Made by a program: the position numbers and the translations under genes. Positions 29,092-38,249 of a stretch of DNA of 64,000 nt are shown one piece after another (position 1 is the stretch's first letter; every line of letters starts with the position of its first letter). This stretch comes from Bradyrhizobium sp. Lineage in GTDB: Bacteria > Pseudomonadota > Alphaproteobacteria > Rhizobiales > Xanthobacteraceae. The notes under the pieces were generated by a model. It did not search any database. It saw only the letters and a program-made list of their open reading frames with translations, and was not told the origin of the DNA. The stretch spans positions 1-64,000 of the forward strand of contig NZ_JAUSLT010000106.1 of the NCBI RefSeq assembly GCF_030646015.1, in the 5' to 3' direction.

Positions 29092-30312
29092 TCATCGCTT
29101 GCTATCCGCGAGATAGCTGACGATATTCGCAAGGTCCTTGTCGCCCCGCCCGCACAGGTTGATCACCATCAGATGATTGCGGGGCATTTTCGGAGCAATC
29201 TCGATTGCCTTGGCGATCGCGTGCGCGGGCTCCAGCGCAGGGATGATCCCCTCCAGCCTGGCGCAGAGTTGCAACGCGCAAATGGATTCCTCGTCGGTGG
29301 CGGAGAGATATTTCACCCGGCCAACGGAATTGAGCCATGCGTGCTCGGGACCTACGCCCGGATAATCCAGACCTGCCGAGATCGAGTGCACATCCTCGAT
29401 CTGCCCATCGCCATCCATCAGGAGGTAAGTACGGTTGCCATGGAGAATCCCGGGGCGACCCTCCGCCAGCGAAGCGGCGTGTAACCCGCTGTTCAGGCCG
29501 TGACCCGCCGCCTCTACGCCATACATCATGACTTGTGTTTCATCGAGGAACGGATGGAATAAGCCTATCGCGTTGGAACCACCGCCAATACATGCAATCA
29601 GCGAATTCGGCAGCCGTCCCTCAGTCTGGATCATTTGATCCCGCGTTTCCCTGCCGATAATGCATTGGAAATCACGGACCATCAGAGGGTACGGATGGGG
29701 ACCGGCCACCGTACCGATGCAATAGAAGGTATTTTCCACGTTGGTGACCCAATCGCGCAGGGCCTCGTTCATGGCGTCCTTGAGCGTCCGGGAGCCAGAG
29801 TCGACGGACCGGACATCGGCGCCGAGCATCTTCATGCGTAGGACATTGGCCTCCTGCCGCTCCACATCGACCGAGCCCATGTAGACGATACATTCGAGAC
29901 CAAAACGGGCGCAGAGTGTGGCGGTAGCGACGCCGTGCATGCCGGCGCCGGTTTCAGCGATGATCCGCTTCTTGCCCATTCGCCGCGCAATCATGATCTG
30001 GCCAAGCACATTGTTCACCTTGTGAGCGCCAGTGTGATTGAGCTCATCGCGCTTGAAATAGATTTTGGCGCCCTTGAGGTGCTCGGTCATGCGCTCCGCA
30101 AAATACAGCGGGCTAGGACGGCCGATGTAATTGGTAAGATAGCTTTTCATTTCTTGCTGAAATATGGGATCCTTTCGCGCCTCGGCATAGGCAAACTCCA
30201 GCTCCAGAATCAAGGGCATCAGGGTTTCCGGCACAAAGCGGCCGCCGAACGCACCGAAGTGGCCGCGCTCGTCAGGTCCCGCACGAAAGGTCTTGGCTTG
30301 TTGGAAAGTCAT
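29092..30312 (-). CDS. trpB: tryptophan synthase beta subunit
   Basis: [19 protein letters not shown]-lysine motif; [13 protein letters not shown]; full length, no trpA or trpF adjacent. Confidence 0.95.
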   Translation of the reverse strand: MTFQQAKTFRAGPDERGHFGAFGGRFVPETLMPLILELEFAYAEARKDPIFQQEMKSYLTNYIGRPSPLYFAERMTEHLKGAKIYFKRDELNHTGAHKVNNVLGQIMIARRMGKKRIIAETGAGMHGVATATLCARFGLECIVYMGSVDVERQEANVLRMKMLGADVRSVDSGSRTLKDAMNEALRDWVTNVENTFYCIGTVAGPHPYPLMVRDFQCIIGRETRDQMIQTEGRLPNSLIACIGGGSNAIGLFHPFLDETQVMMYGVEAAGHGLNSGLHAASLAEGRPGILHGNRTYLLMDGDGQIEDVHSISAGLDYPGVGPEHAWLNSVGRVKYLSATDEESICALQLCARLEGIIPALEPAHAIAKAIEIAPKMPRNHLMVINLCGRGDKDLANIVSYLADSKR

Positions 30313-30396
30313 GCTTTTCTCACATCAGCCGGCACAATTTGGTACCGATGTCCATCAACGGGCGCCGCCGCGCGGTGGTCATGTCGCGTCCAGAAG

Positions 30397-30426
30397 CTCA
30401 TACGCGCGCGGACCGGAATTGGATCA
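30397..30426 (-). promoter_or_regulatory. putative RpoE-type promoter TGATCC-N18-TATGAG upstream of trpB
   Basis: Minus-strand TGATCC (30426-30421), 18-nt spacer, TATGAG (30402-30397). Confidence 0.5.
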
Positions 30427-30570
30427 TTCGCAACCCCTGATCTGTCCAAGACAGGTCATTGCCACTGCTCACCAAGGCCGCGCTCTCCGCGATGATCCGG
30501 ATATCCACCAGAGTCTGCGGGGTCCAGGCGATTCATGTCCGCCAGAAGTCAAAATCTTGTTCGGCGCGAC

Positions 30571-30600
30571 TGATCCAAACCGATGGCAGGGTCGTATAGG
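30571..30600 (+). promoter_or_regulatory. putative RpoE-type promoter TGATCC-N18-TATAGG upstream of the DCC/DUF393 gene
   Basis: tgatcc at 30571-30576, 18-nt spacer, tatagg at 30595-30600. Confidence 0.55.
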
Positions 30601-30654
30601 ATTGCGGATAGCCAGGATGTTTGACCCCGCCCGATATTCATAATTGAGCTCGCT

Positions 30655-31131
30655 GTGCCGCTGGATATGGGGCGCGGGCGCGAAGGGGGGCGGCAGGCGC
30701 ACTGCCGGGCTGAATGGAGGCGCCGCTTGCAGTCCGACAGACAATCATTAACGGTGTACTTTGATGGAGCGTGTCCACTTTGCCAGGCGGAGATAAATCA
30801 CTATCGCAGGCAGGAAGGTGCCGGTGCAATCCACTTCCTGGATGTGTCTCGATCCGAAGGAACGCTTGCTGCGGATCTTACCAAACAGCAAGCCATGAAG
30901 CGGTTTCACGTTCGCTGCAATGATGGATCATTGTTGTCTGGCGCGGCGGCATTCGTTGCTGTTTGGAGCACTTTGCCGCGGTGGCGGCGTGCTGCACGTA
31001 TGGCGGCGCTGCCCGGAATTCTCGCGATTCTTGAAGTCGCATACCAGTTGTTTCTGCCGGTGCGACCGACCTTGTCGAAGCTGTTCAGGCGTCTACGGCG
31101 AATCCGGCAGCGAAGGCAGGAGGCGCTGTAA
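30655..31131 (+). CDS. DCC-family thiol-disulfide oxidoreductase-like protein (DUF393)
   Basis: LTVYFDGACPLCQAEINHYRRQ...IHFLDVS; DGxCPLC motif. True start may be the TTG at about 30727. Confidence 0.85.
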   Translation: MPLDMGRGREGGRQAHCRAEWRRRLQSDRQSLTVYFDGACPLCQAEINHYRRQEGAGAIHFLDVSRSEGTLAADLTKQQAMKRFHVRCNDGSLLSGAAAFVAVWSTLPRWRRAARMAALPGILAILEVAYQLFLPVRPTLSKLFRRLRRIRQRRQEAL

Positions 31132-31323
31132 GCGAATCGAATTCAGCAAGAACAAGGCTCGCCGCTTGGGTCGCTTTGCGAGCAACCTCACCATCGCAAT
31201 CCGGCGACTGAACGGTTGAAGCGCAGGTCTGTCCATGGCAGATAATCACGTTCCTGCGACCTCGGACATTTTGGGTGCAATGAGCCGACCGACAGGACGG
31301 ATAGCCGAAAGAAAGACGCGCGA

Positions 31324-31533
31324 ATGACATACGAAGAAAGAGTGGAACAGGCGATCGCAGCCAACGATATCGAGGCGCTGGTCAAGTTCACCTATGGCTA
31401 CCCTTGCAAATGCACAACAGTAAAGGGAGAGCCAATGTGCGTCTGCAAGATGCTGCAAAAAGCAGTCCGCGCGAAGGTAGTTCCGCTCCCCCTGTTTAGC
31501 GGAAAGATCGAACGGGTTTCAACGCCGGGCTGA
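31324..31533 (+). CDS. small cysteine-containing hypothetical protein
   Basis: 69 aa with CKCTTVKGEPMCVCKM motif; no competing ORF on the opposite strand with better coding character. Confidence 0.5.
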   Translation: MTYEERVEQAIAANDIEALVKFTYGYPCKCTTVKGEPMCVCKMLQKAVRAKVVPLPLFSGKIERVSTPG

Positions 31534-31605
31534 ACTGTCCGCGTCGGGAAACTCTTGTCCCCTGCCGTCACGAACTGCGACGCCGGGCAGGCGGACTTTA
31601 ACGAA

Positions 31606-32793
31606 TCACGCTCCCACGCTCTCCCCCAGCCATTCGATCGCGGCTTCGGTGCCGCCATGGCCGTGGGGAATACCGAGCGCCTTCAATCCGACCTCGATCA
31701 CCCCGAGCGTGCCCAAAATCATCGGCGCGTTGACGTGGCCCATATGGGCGATCCGGAACGCCTGTCCGGCGAGGTCGCCGATGCCGGTGCCGATCACCAC
31801 GCCGCATTTTTCCTTGCAATAGCGCTGCAGCTCCACCGGACTGTGGCCGTTCGACATCGTCACGGTCGTGACCGTATTGGAGCGTTCGGCAGGCTCCGCG
31901 ATATTGAAGCCGAGCACCTGGCCCTCGGCCCACACCGCGACCGCGCGGCGCACCGCCTCGGCCAGCAGCCGATGGCGCAGGAACACGTTGTCGAGTTTTT
32001 CCTCGTACAGCATGTCGATGGCCTGGCGCAGCGCGAACAACAGGTGCACCGGTGCGGTGCCGGCATATTTCTGATAGTGCTCGCTGCCTTCGCGCGCGGT
32101 CCAGTCCCAATAGGGCGTGCGCAATCCGGCGGTCTTGTGCACTTCGCGGGCGCGGTCGTTGGCGGCGACGAAGCCGAGGCCGGGCGGCGCCATCAGGCCC
32201 TTTTGCGAGCCGGACATCGCGACGTCGATGCCCCAGGCGTCCATCTCGAACGGCATGCAGCCCAGCGAGGCCACCGCATCGACCATGAACAGCGCGGGGT
32301 GGCCCGCCGCCCTGATCGCCTTGCCGATCGCCTCGATGTCGTTATAGGCGCCCGAAGCGGTATCGACCTGCACCGCCAGGATCGCCTTGATCTCGTGATT
32401 TTTGTCCAGCCTTAACCGCGCCTCGACTTCCGCCGGGCGGATCGAACGGCGCCAGTCGCCCTTCAGCACCTCGACCTCGACGCCCATGGAGGCTGCGGCC
32501 TGGCCCCAGCCGATCGCGAAGCGGCCGCTCTCCAGCACCAGGATCTTGTCGCCGCGCGACAGCACGTTGGAGAGCGTGGCTTCCCAGGCGCCGTGGCCGT
32601 TGGAGATATAGATGTAGGAGCGGCCTTTGGTGGCAAACAGTTTCGACAGATCGCGCAGCAGGCTGTCGGTCAGCCCGATCATTTCAGCGGAATAGATGTC
32701 CAGCGCCGGACGATGCATCGCCCGCAGCACTTCGTCGGGCATGGTGGTAGGCCCGGGGATCGCCAGAAACTCCCGGCCCGCGCGAACGGTCAT
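31606..32793 (-). CDS. PLP-dependent aminotransferase (serine/alanine-glyoxylate aminotransferase-like, class V)
   Basis: FLAIPGPTTMPDEVLRAM; MFMVDAVASLGCMPFEMDAWGIDVAMSGSQKGLMAPPGL. Confidence 0.88.
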   Translation of the reverse strand: MTVRAGREFLAIPGPTTMPDEVLRAMHRPALDIYSAEMIGLTDSLLRDLSKLFATKGRSYIYISNGHGAWEATLSNVLSRGDKILVLESGRFAIGWGQAAASMGVEVEVLKGDWRRSIRPAEVEARLRLDKNHEIKAILAVQVDTASGAYNDIEAIGKAIRAAGHPALFMVDAVASLGCMPFEMDAWGIDVAMSGSQKGLMAPPGLGFVAANDRAREVHKTAGLRTPYWDWTAREGSEHYQKYAGTAPVHLLFALRQAIDMLYEEKLDNVFLRHRLLAEAVRRAVAVWAEGQVLGFNIAEPAERSNTVTTVTMSNGHSPVELQRYCKEKCGVVIGTGIGDLAGQAFRIAHMGHVNAPMILGTLGVIEVGLKALGIPHGHGGTEAAIEWLGESVGA

Positions 32794-32879
32794 TTTGTTT
32801 GTCCTTGTTGCGAATGCTCGAGGGAGGGATGCCGGGGAATAGCGGGGAATTCAAGTCGGATTGGAATGATAATATATCA

Positions 32880-32965
32880 AACTCGTCATTGCGAGCGAAG
32901 CGAAGCAATCCAGCTTTGCCTCAGCAGGTTGGATTGCTTCGTCGCAAGGGCTCCTCGCAATGACG
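32880..32965. repeat. Dispersed palindromic repeat, family B copy
   Basis: ctcgtcattgcgagcgaagcgaagcaatccagc...ggattgcttcgtcgcaagggctcctcgcaatgacg. Confidence 0.9.
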
Positions 32966-32980
32966 GCTGGCACAGTTTGC

Positions 32981-33766
32981 TCACTTCCTCATAGCCGCCG
33001 CCACCGCCTGCCAGATCTGGTCCTTGATCTCGGTCGCGGCGGGGCTGGCGATCACCGCGGCGGGGCCGGTCTGCTTGTGGCAGGCCTCGACCAGCCGCAG
33101 GATCCAGACCTCGCCGTCGGTGTAATAGAGATCGCCGCCGCCGTTGCGCCCGGCCAGTGTCGGGCCGATGCCGGTGACCTGGTATTTCGCCTGCACCATG
33201 CCGGCCGCCTCCAGGTCGGTCAGGAGAAATTGCCGCTCGGCGTCGATATCGGCATCGATGTGGTGGGTGATGGCGCCGGTGTAATGGCTGACGCCGACGC
33301 TGCGATCGAAGGTGGCGTCGCCGAGCCAGACCGGGCGCTTTTCCTCGCCCTGCTCCAGCACCTTCCAGAACCGCACATGGTGGCGGTGATCGGCGCTGCG
33401 TCCATCCGCCTTCTCGAAGGCGAGGTCTTCGCGGCGGCCGAGGTAATACAGATTGCTGACCGGCGCCGCGCGATAGGGGCGGTCGAGCAGCACGCTGCCG
33501 GCGATTTCGATCGACGATTTCAGCGTGATCGGATCGGCCGGATACCAGCCGGCGGCATGCATGGCGCAGAGCACGTCTTTTGTGTCGCCGACCAGCCCGA
33601 CATTGACGGGATCGCCGGGAATGCCTTGCGCGGTGCGCGTCACCATCGGCAGCTCGGCGAGCCCCTTCTGGTGCTCGTAATGGGTCCAGAATGCCGGCAG
33701 CACGACATAGGCGAGGAGAACGTAGGCGGTGATGACCGACAGCAGCAGCCACGCGGCGCGCTTCAT
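32981..33766 (-). CDS. LssY C-terminal domain-like protein
   Basis: N-terminal TM; NVGLVGDTKDVLCAMHAAGWYPADP...PVSNLYYLGRREDLAFEK resembles LssY_C. Confidence 0.7.
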   Translation of the reverse strand: MKRAAWLLLSVITAYVLLAYVVLPAFWTHYEHQKGLAELPMVTRTAQGIPGDPVNVGLVGDTKDVLCAMHAAGWYPADPITLKSSIEIAGSVLLDRPYRAAPVSNLYYLGRREDLAFEKADGRSADHRHHVRFWKVLEQGEEKRPVWLGDATFDRSVGVSHYTGAITHHIDADIDAERQFLLTDLEAAGMVQAKYQVTGIGPTLAGRNGGGDLYYTDGEVWILRLVEACHKQTGPAAVIASPAATEIKDQIWQAVAAAMRK

Positions 33767-33770
33767 TGCG

Positions 33771-34493
33771 CTACCTTCGGGTCTCGCGGCAGCCGGCGGC
33801 CTCGGCCTCGTCGACCGAGCAGAACCAGCGCGTGCCCTTGCTGATCTTCATCTGGATCTTGGCGTACCAGCGGCTGGCCGGGGTGTGATAGATGCATACG
33901 CCGGAACGGTTGACGTTGCCCTTGATGGTGCAGTCGGGCGAGGGCGCCACCGGTCCGGAGGCCGAGGCCAGCAGGATGGCGCGGGCGTTCTCCGGCGGTT
34001 TGACGGCGCCGAGGATGGCGGTCTTCTTGTTGCGGACGCGCCAGTCCCACGGCGCGATGAAGGCGCCCTGCCACATCCCGGCCTTGGCCTCGCGCGCGGC
34101 CTTCTCGTCGGGGTCGTAGTCCTTGGAAACCCGCACCAGGGCCAGCGCCCAGCCGTTGCGGACCAGCCATTTCTGGATGTCCTCGCCGTCGACATCGCAG
34201 CGCGCCACGATGCGGCCGCGGCGATCGGTGACCTGGCGCCGGTTGCAGGACCATGTCCTGGTGCCGGCATATTTGATCAACTCGTCGCGGGCCGTTGCGC
34301 CGCAAGCCCAGCGCTCGCCCTTGGTGTTGAGGCAGAGCTGGTCCCCTTGCGGCGCGTCGATGCCGCCGAGGCGGATGCGGGCGTTGCCGATCTGGACGTG
34401 GTCGGCCTCGCGGATTTTGGGAACGCCGGTGATGTCGGCGGCGAAGGCTGTGGCAGGCAGCAGCAATGCGAACAGCGCAATCAGGAATTTCAT
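33771..34493 (-). CDS. thermonuclease/SNase-like secreted nuclease family protein
   Basis: Signal peptide; IRLGGIDAPQGDQLC, RGRIVARCDVDGEDIQKWLVRNGWALA, A(R)EAKAGMWQG. Confidence 0.85.
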   Translation of the reverse strand: MKFLIALFALLLPATAFAADITGVPKIREADHVQIGNARIRLGGIDAPQGDQLCLNTKGERWACGATARDELIKYAGTRTWSCNRRQVTDRRGRIVARCDVDGEDIQKWLVRNGWALALVRVSKDYDPDEKAAREAKAGMWQGAFIAPWDWRVRNKKTAILGAVKPPENARAILLASASGPVAPSPDCTIKGNVNRSGVCIYHTPASRWYAKIQMKISKGTRWFCSVDEAEAAGCRETRR

Positions 34494-34606
34494 GAAGCAG
34501 CGGCCGTCTACCATGAGGAATCGGCTAATCAGGCGCCACGATTGTGGTGCGGATTGGGCTGCCATGCCAGCGCGGACGCTTTCAACTTAACGCGATGTGT
34601 CGCTTC

Positions 34607-34706
34607 GTAGGGTGGGCAAAGGCGCTCTTCGCGCCGTGCCCACCATCATTTGCGCGGAGGAAGGATGGTGGGCACGGCGCGAAGCGCGCGCCTTTGCCCA
34701 CCCTAC
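34607..34706. repeat. Dispersed palindromic repeat, family E (gtagggtgggcaaaggcgc...gtgcccaccat ... atggtgggcacggcgcgaag...cctttgcccaccctac)
   Basis: Long inverted repeat between convergent gene ends. Confidence 0.85.
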
Positions 34707-36433
34707 CTTGCGGCCATCATCGCCCGCCGCGCCAGCGCCAGGCCCATCAGCACGAAGGCCGAGGTGACTTCGGGGCCGCCGACCAGGATTCGGGTCGGGG
34801 TCTTCATCTTGTTCCACTCATAGGCCTTGAACGGCCCATGCCGGCCGCCTTCGCCAAGGCTCGCGACGATGCAATGCAGCGCCGGCGCGAAACTCGCAGG
34901 GGAGGCGCCGAGATGGCCGAGCGCGATCAGCGCCAGCGCGGCATCGAACGCATTCATCTCGTGCGCGATCAGCTCGGTCTGTACATAGGCCAGCACCTTC
35001 GCGCGGATGATCTCGAACGTGCCGTCGGGATCGACGGCGGCCTGCGCGGCCGGCGGCAGCGCGATGAAGGCGGCGTAGCAGCGGCCGAAATAGGCGCAGT
35101 AGAGCTCCGGCAGGTAATAGATATGCGAGCGCGGATTGGTGAAGGCGCCGCTCAGCACCAGCCGCTTCTGGAAGCCGATGATGCGGTGCACGGTCTCGAG
35201 CCGCGCCGGCGTCTCCCAAATCTTCCAGCGCGCAAAATTGCGGAAACTGACTTCGAGAATGTCGAGATTGAGCGTCGGATCGAGGTCATTGCCGAACGGG
35301 CGCTCGCCCCTGAGATTGTCGATCCAGGTGACGACGCCGCCCTCGTAATCGATGTTGTCGTTGAGCGGCACCGTGACCTTGGGCTCGTTGGCGCCTTCGC
35401 TCACCTGGTAGCCGGCATAGAAATCCAGCAGCGGCTGGTCGAGGATCGGATCGGTGGAGCCGGCCTGGGTTGCCGCCGAAAACGAGCAGGCGGTGGTGTC
35501 GCAGTCCGGCACGTAGATGCCGAAACCGAGGTCCTGCTTGATCTGCGCGAAGAACTTTGAAAAGCGCGGATGCGGCAGCGGCGCCAGTGCGGTGATGACG
35601 CGGACGGTCGAGCCGTCATGCGACTTCACATCCTCGGCGCTGGTGGTCAGGCAGAAGTCGACCATGTCGGCGATGGCGCGGCGGGAAGCGGTGGCTTCGT
35701 CCGGCGAGGCGAGGCCGGTCTCGGCAAAGCTCAGCAGCGCCTCGGTGAAGAAGGCGTCGTAATAGGCCGAGCGGTGGCGGATCTGCATCGGCTCCCACAT
35801 CGGCTCGGCGATGCCCTGCCACGGCGGGTTGATCAGTGCGCGGGCCGGCGAGCGCGCGATGAACACCCGCGCCAGGTTGAACAGCAGCGTCGAGTTCTTG
35901 TAGCCGCGCGAATTCAGCCCGGTCAGCGCCATCAGCATTTCGCGGCCGCGCAGATCGGCGTCGCCGATCAGATTGAAGGCGGCATAGGTCGGGATGAAGC
36001 CATTGCGGCCAAAGGATTTCAGCAGATGCGTAGCGCAGCCGCGGATCACGCTTTCGATCTGCGCCAGCTCCGGCGCACGCGCCGGCGCCGATGCGGCGAG
36101 GGGCCGGGGATGCGACAGCTCGATCGTATCCAGCAGGTCCGCGACCGGCGCGCCGATCGCGGCCCAGTCCGGCTCGGCATGGTCGCGCGCCTGGCCCAGC
36201 GCGTCGCGCAGGCGGCGCAGTTTGGCCTCGTCGCGCAATTCGACAAGCCCGGTCCGCCGCAGCAGCGGCCGCAGCGCCGGATTGCCCAGCGCGGTGCGAT
36301 AGAACTTGCCGAGATGCGGGTCGCCGCCGGAATATTTCAGCAGCAGGGGATCGCAGACGTCGTACAGCGACGGGCCGTGCTTGGCTGCCGTCAGTGCGCG
36401 GTAGGCGGCCCCGGCGATGCGGTGAAATGTCAT
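34703..36433 (-). CDS. uncharacterised ~576-aa protein
   Basis: Long ORF with consistent coding character; start chosen at MTFHRIAGA; no family recognised. Confidence 0.75.
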   Translation of the reverse strand: MTFHRIAGAAYRALTAAKHGPSLYDVCDPLLLKYSGGDPHLGKFYRTALGNPALRPLLRRTGLVELRDEAKLRRLRDALGQARDHAEPDWAAIGAPVADLLDTIELSHPRPLAASAPARAPELAQIESVIRGCATHLLKSFGRNGFIPTYAAFNLIGDADLRGREMLMALTGLNSRGYKNSTLLFNLARVFIARSPARALINPPWQGIAEPMWEPMQIRHRSAYYDAFFTEALLSFAETGLASPDEATASRRAIADMVDFCLTTSAEDVKSHDGSTVRVITALAPLPHPRFSKFFAQIKQDLGFGIYVPDCDTTACSFSAATQAGSTDPILDQPLLDFYAGYQVSEGANEPKVTVPLNDNIDYEGGVVTWIDNLRGERPFGNDLDPTLNLDILEVSFRNFARWKIWETPARLETVHRIIGFQKRLVLSGAFTNPRSHIYYLPELYCAYFGRCYAAFIALPPAAQAAVDPDGTFEIIRAKVLAYVQTELIAHEMNAFDAALALIALGHLGASPASFAPALHCIVASLGEGGRHGPFKAYEWNKMKTPTRILVGGPEVTSAFVLMGLALARRAMMAAR

Positions 36434-36555
36434 GCAGTTTCTTGCCCAGCCGCGCCGTCGCACGTCCCGCCAGGCCGCGTCGAAACCGCGAAACCGGCAA
36501 AATCTCCAACCCTATAAGCCCTTGAAAAACTACACGAAAACGAAGGGATTACAAA

Positions 36556-36571
36556 TGTGACCGAGGTCACG
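36556..36571. promoter_or_regulatory. CRP-like palindrome TGTGA-CCGAGG-TCACG
   Basis: Matches TGTGA-N6-TCACA at 9/10 half-site positions; intergenic. Confidence 0.5.
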
Positions 36572-36850
36572 GCAAAATCGCCCGTTTTGGCGCCAGCTGG
36601 CGCCCGCAAAAGCGGCGCGACGCCGGCCGTAACCCTATGTAGGATCGAAGGAATTCATCTTGCGCGCGGCCCGCAGGGCTGCCTTCCCCAAACGAGGTTG
36701 CCGATGCGGGTCCTGCAGGTTAAGACTTCTTTTGTTGCAATGCCGCAAATAGAGCGCAATTGGGCGACACACCGCCCGGCAACTCCTCAAACCTAATCGG
36801 TTTTGGCGCGACTAACTGGCGCGCTTATGCCGATGACCGGGAATGAACCG

Positions 36851-37720
36851 ATGAACCTTTGGCAGATCAGCATCTCCCGCCGCAGCCTCACGATTGCCTC
36901 CGTGCTGGTGGCCACGGTGTCGCTGGGCATCGGTGCCCATGCCGCGCTCAACAAGCGCGCGCTCGATGCCGCCAAGGCGATCGCCTCCGAGCAGGGCGAA
37001 GCCGCCGCCGCCAGGGGTTCGAAAATCGCGCTGGTGATCGGCAACGGCCATTATCCCGACGCCCATGCGCCGCTGGCGCAGCCGATCAACGACGCCCGCG
37101 CGCTCACCGCCACGCTGCGCAGCAGCGGTTTCGACGTCGACGTCGTCGAGGACGCCAGCAAGGACGACATGCGCCGCGCCGTCGCGCGGCTGCAGGCCAA
37201 GGTCGGGCCGGATAGCGTGGTCATGCTGTTCTTCGGCGGCTACGGCGTGCAGGCCCGTCGCGAGAGCTACATGATCCCGGTCGACGCCCAGATCTGGAAG
37301 GAAGCCGACGTGCGCCGCGACGGCATCAGCGTCGAATCCGTGCTCGACGCGATCAGCGAAAAGGGCGCCCGCGCCAAACTGGTCGTGGTCGACGCCAGCA
37401 GGCGCAATCCCTGGGAGCGCCGCTTCCGCGCCTTCTCCCACGGCCTCGCCCCGATCACCGCCCCCGACAACGCGCTGATCCTGACCTCGGCCACGCCGGG
37501 CAAGGTCGCCGACGATTCCAAGAGCGCCAACAGCGTGCTGATGACCGAGCTGCTCAGGGAGCTCAACCCGCAGCTCGCCGGCATCGAATCCGCCTTCAAC
37601 AAGACCCGCATCGCCATCTCCCGCGCCACCGACGGCGAACAGGTGCCGTCGGTCTCCTCCTCGCTCCCGGAAGACGTCAGCTTCACCGGCACCGTCGCGA
37701 GCGACAAGGCGGGAAGCTAA
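36851..37720 (+). CDS. caspase-like (peptidase C14 fold) protein, predicted catalytically inactive
   Basis: SKIALVIGNGHYPDA, NDARALTATLRSSGFDVDV, LFFGGYGVQ, YMIPVDAQIW, VVDASRRNPWERRFR. Confidence 0.85.
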   Translation: MNLWQISISRRSLTIASVLVATVSLGIGAHAALNKRALDAAKAIASEQGEAAAARGSKIALVIGNGHYPDAHAPLAQPINDARALTATLRSSGFDVDVVEDASKDDMRRAVARLQAKVGPDSVVMLFFGGYGVQARRESYMIPVDAQIWKEADVRRDGISVESVLDAISEKGARAKLVVVDASRRNPWERRFRAFSHGLAPITAPDNALILTSATPGKVADDSKSANSVLMTELLRELNPQLAGIESAFNKTRIAISRATDGEQVPSVSSSLPEDVSFTGTVASDKAGS

Positions 37721-37729
37721 GCTCCCTCG

Positions 37730-37912
37730 TCGTCCCTGCGAACGCAGGGACCGCAACCGGCAATCTCCATCAACGTCGTCCCTGCGAACGCAGGGACCCA
37801 TACGCCGCGGCCCATCGATATTGCAGATGGTGTTAACCGGCTTGTTGAACCACTGCGCTACTGCCTCAGATGACCGGGATTATGGGTCCCTGCGTGCGCA
37901 GGGACGACGAGA
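37730..37912. repeat. Dispersed palindromic repeats, family C cluster
   Basis: cgtcgtccctgcgaacgcagggacc (two copies) and inverted gggtccctgcgtgcgcagggacgacga. Confidence 0.85.
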
Positions 37913-37914
37913 GA

Positions 37915-38196
37915 TTAAACCAGCAAATCACTCAGATCGCGCCATTCCAGATTCTCGCGCTCGATCAGCTCGATCTTCCAGTCCCGCTTCCAGCGTTTCA
38001 GCTGTTTCTCCCGCGCGATCGCTTCGTCCGCGCGCTCGTAAACCTCGACATAAACCAGCCGGTAAACGCCGTATGTCTTGACGAACGAGGAGCCCTCGCC
38101 CTCGCGATGCTCCGCCAGCCGCTTCTGCAGGGAATTGGTCACCCCGATATACAGGGTCCCGTGACGCCGGCTCGCGAGGATGTAGACGTAATACAT
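37915..38196 (-). CDS. GIY-YIG domain nuclease family protein
   Basis: MYYVYILASRRHGTLYIGVTNSLQKRLAEHREGEGSSFVKTYGVYRLVYVEVYERADEAIAREKQLKRWKRDWKIELIE. Confidence 0.93.
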   Translation of the reverse strand: MYYVYILASRRHGTLYIGVTNSLQKRLAEHREGEGSSFVKTYGVYRLVYVEVYERADEAIAREKQLKRWKRDWKIELIERENLEWRDLSDLLV

Positions 38197-38249
38197 GCGC
38201 GAAATTGAGGGGGCTGTTGAAGCAGGCGTTGAGCCTACAACAAAATACC

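Noticed and set aside
29628-29633. TGATCC motif within trpB (minus strand)
   Set aside because: No TA element at 18 nt spacing (CGAATT); coding sequence.
30925-30930. TGATCC motif within the DCC gene (minus strand)
   Set aside because: Hexamer at 18 nt spacing is AAACCG and orientation faces away from any start codon.
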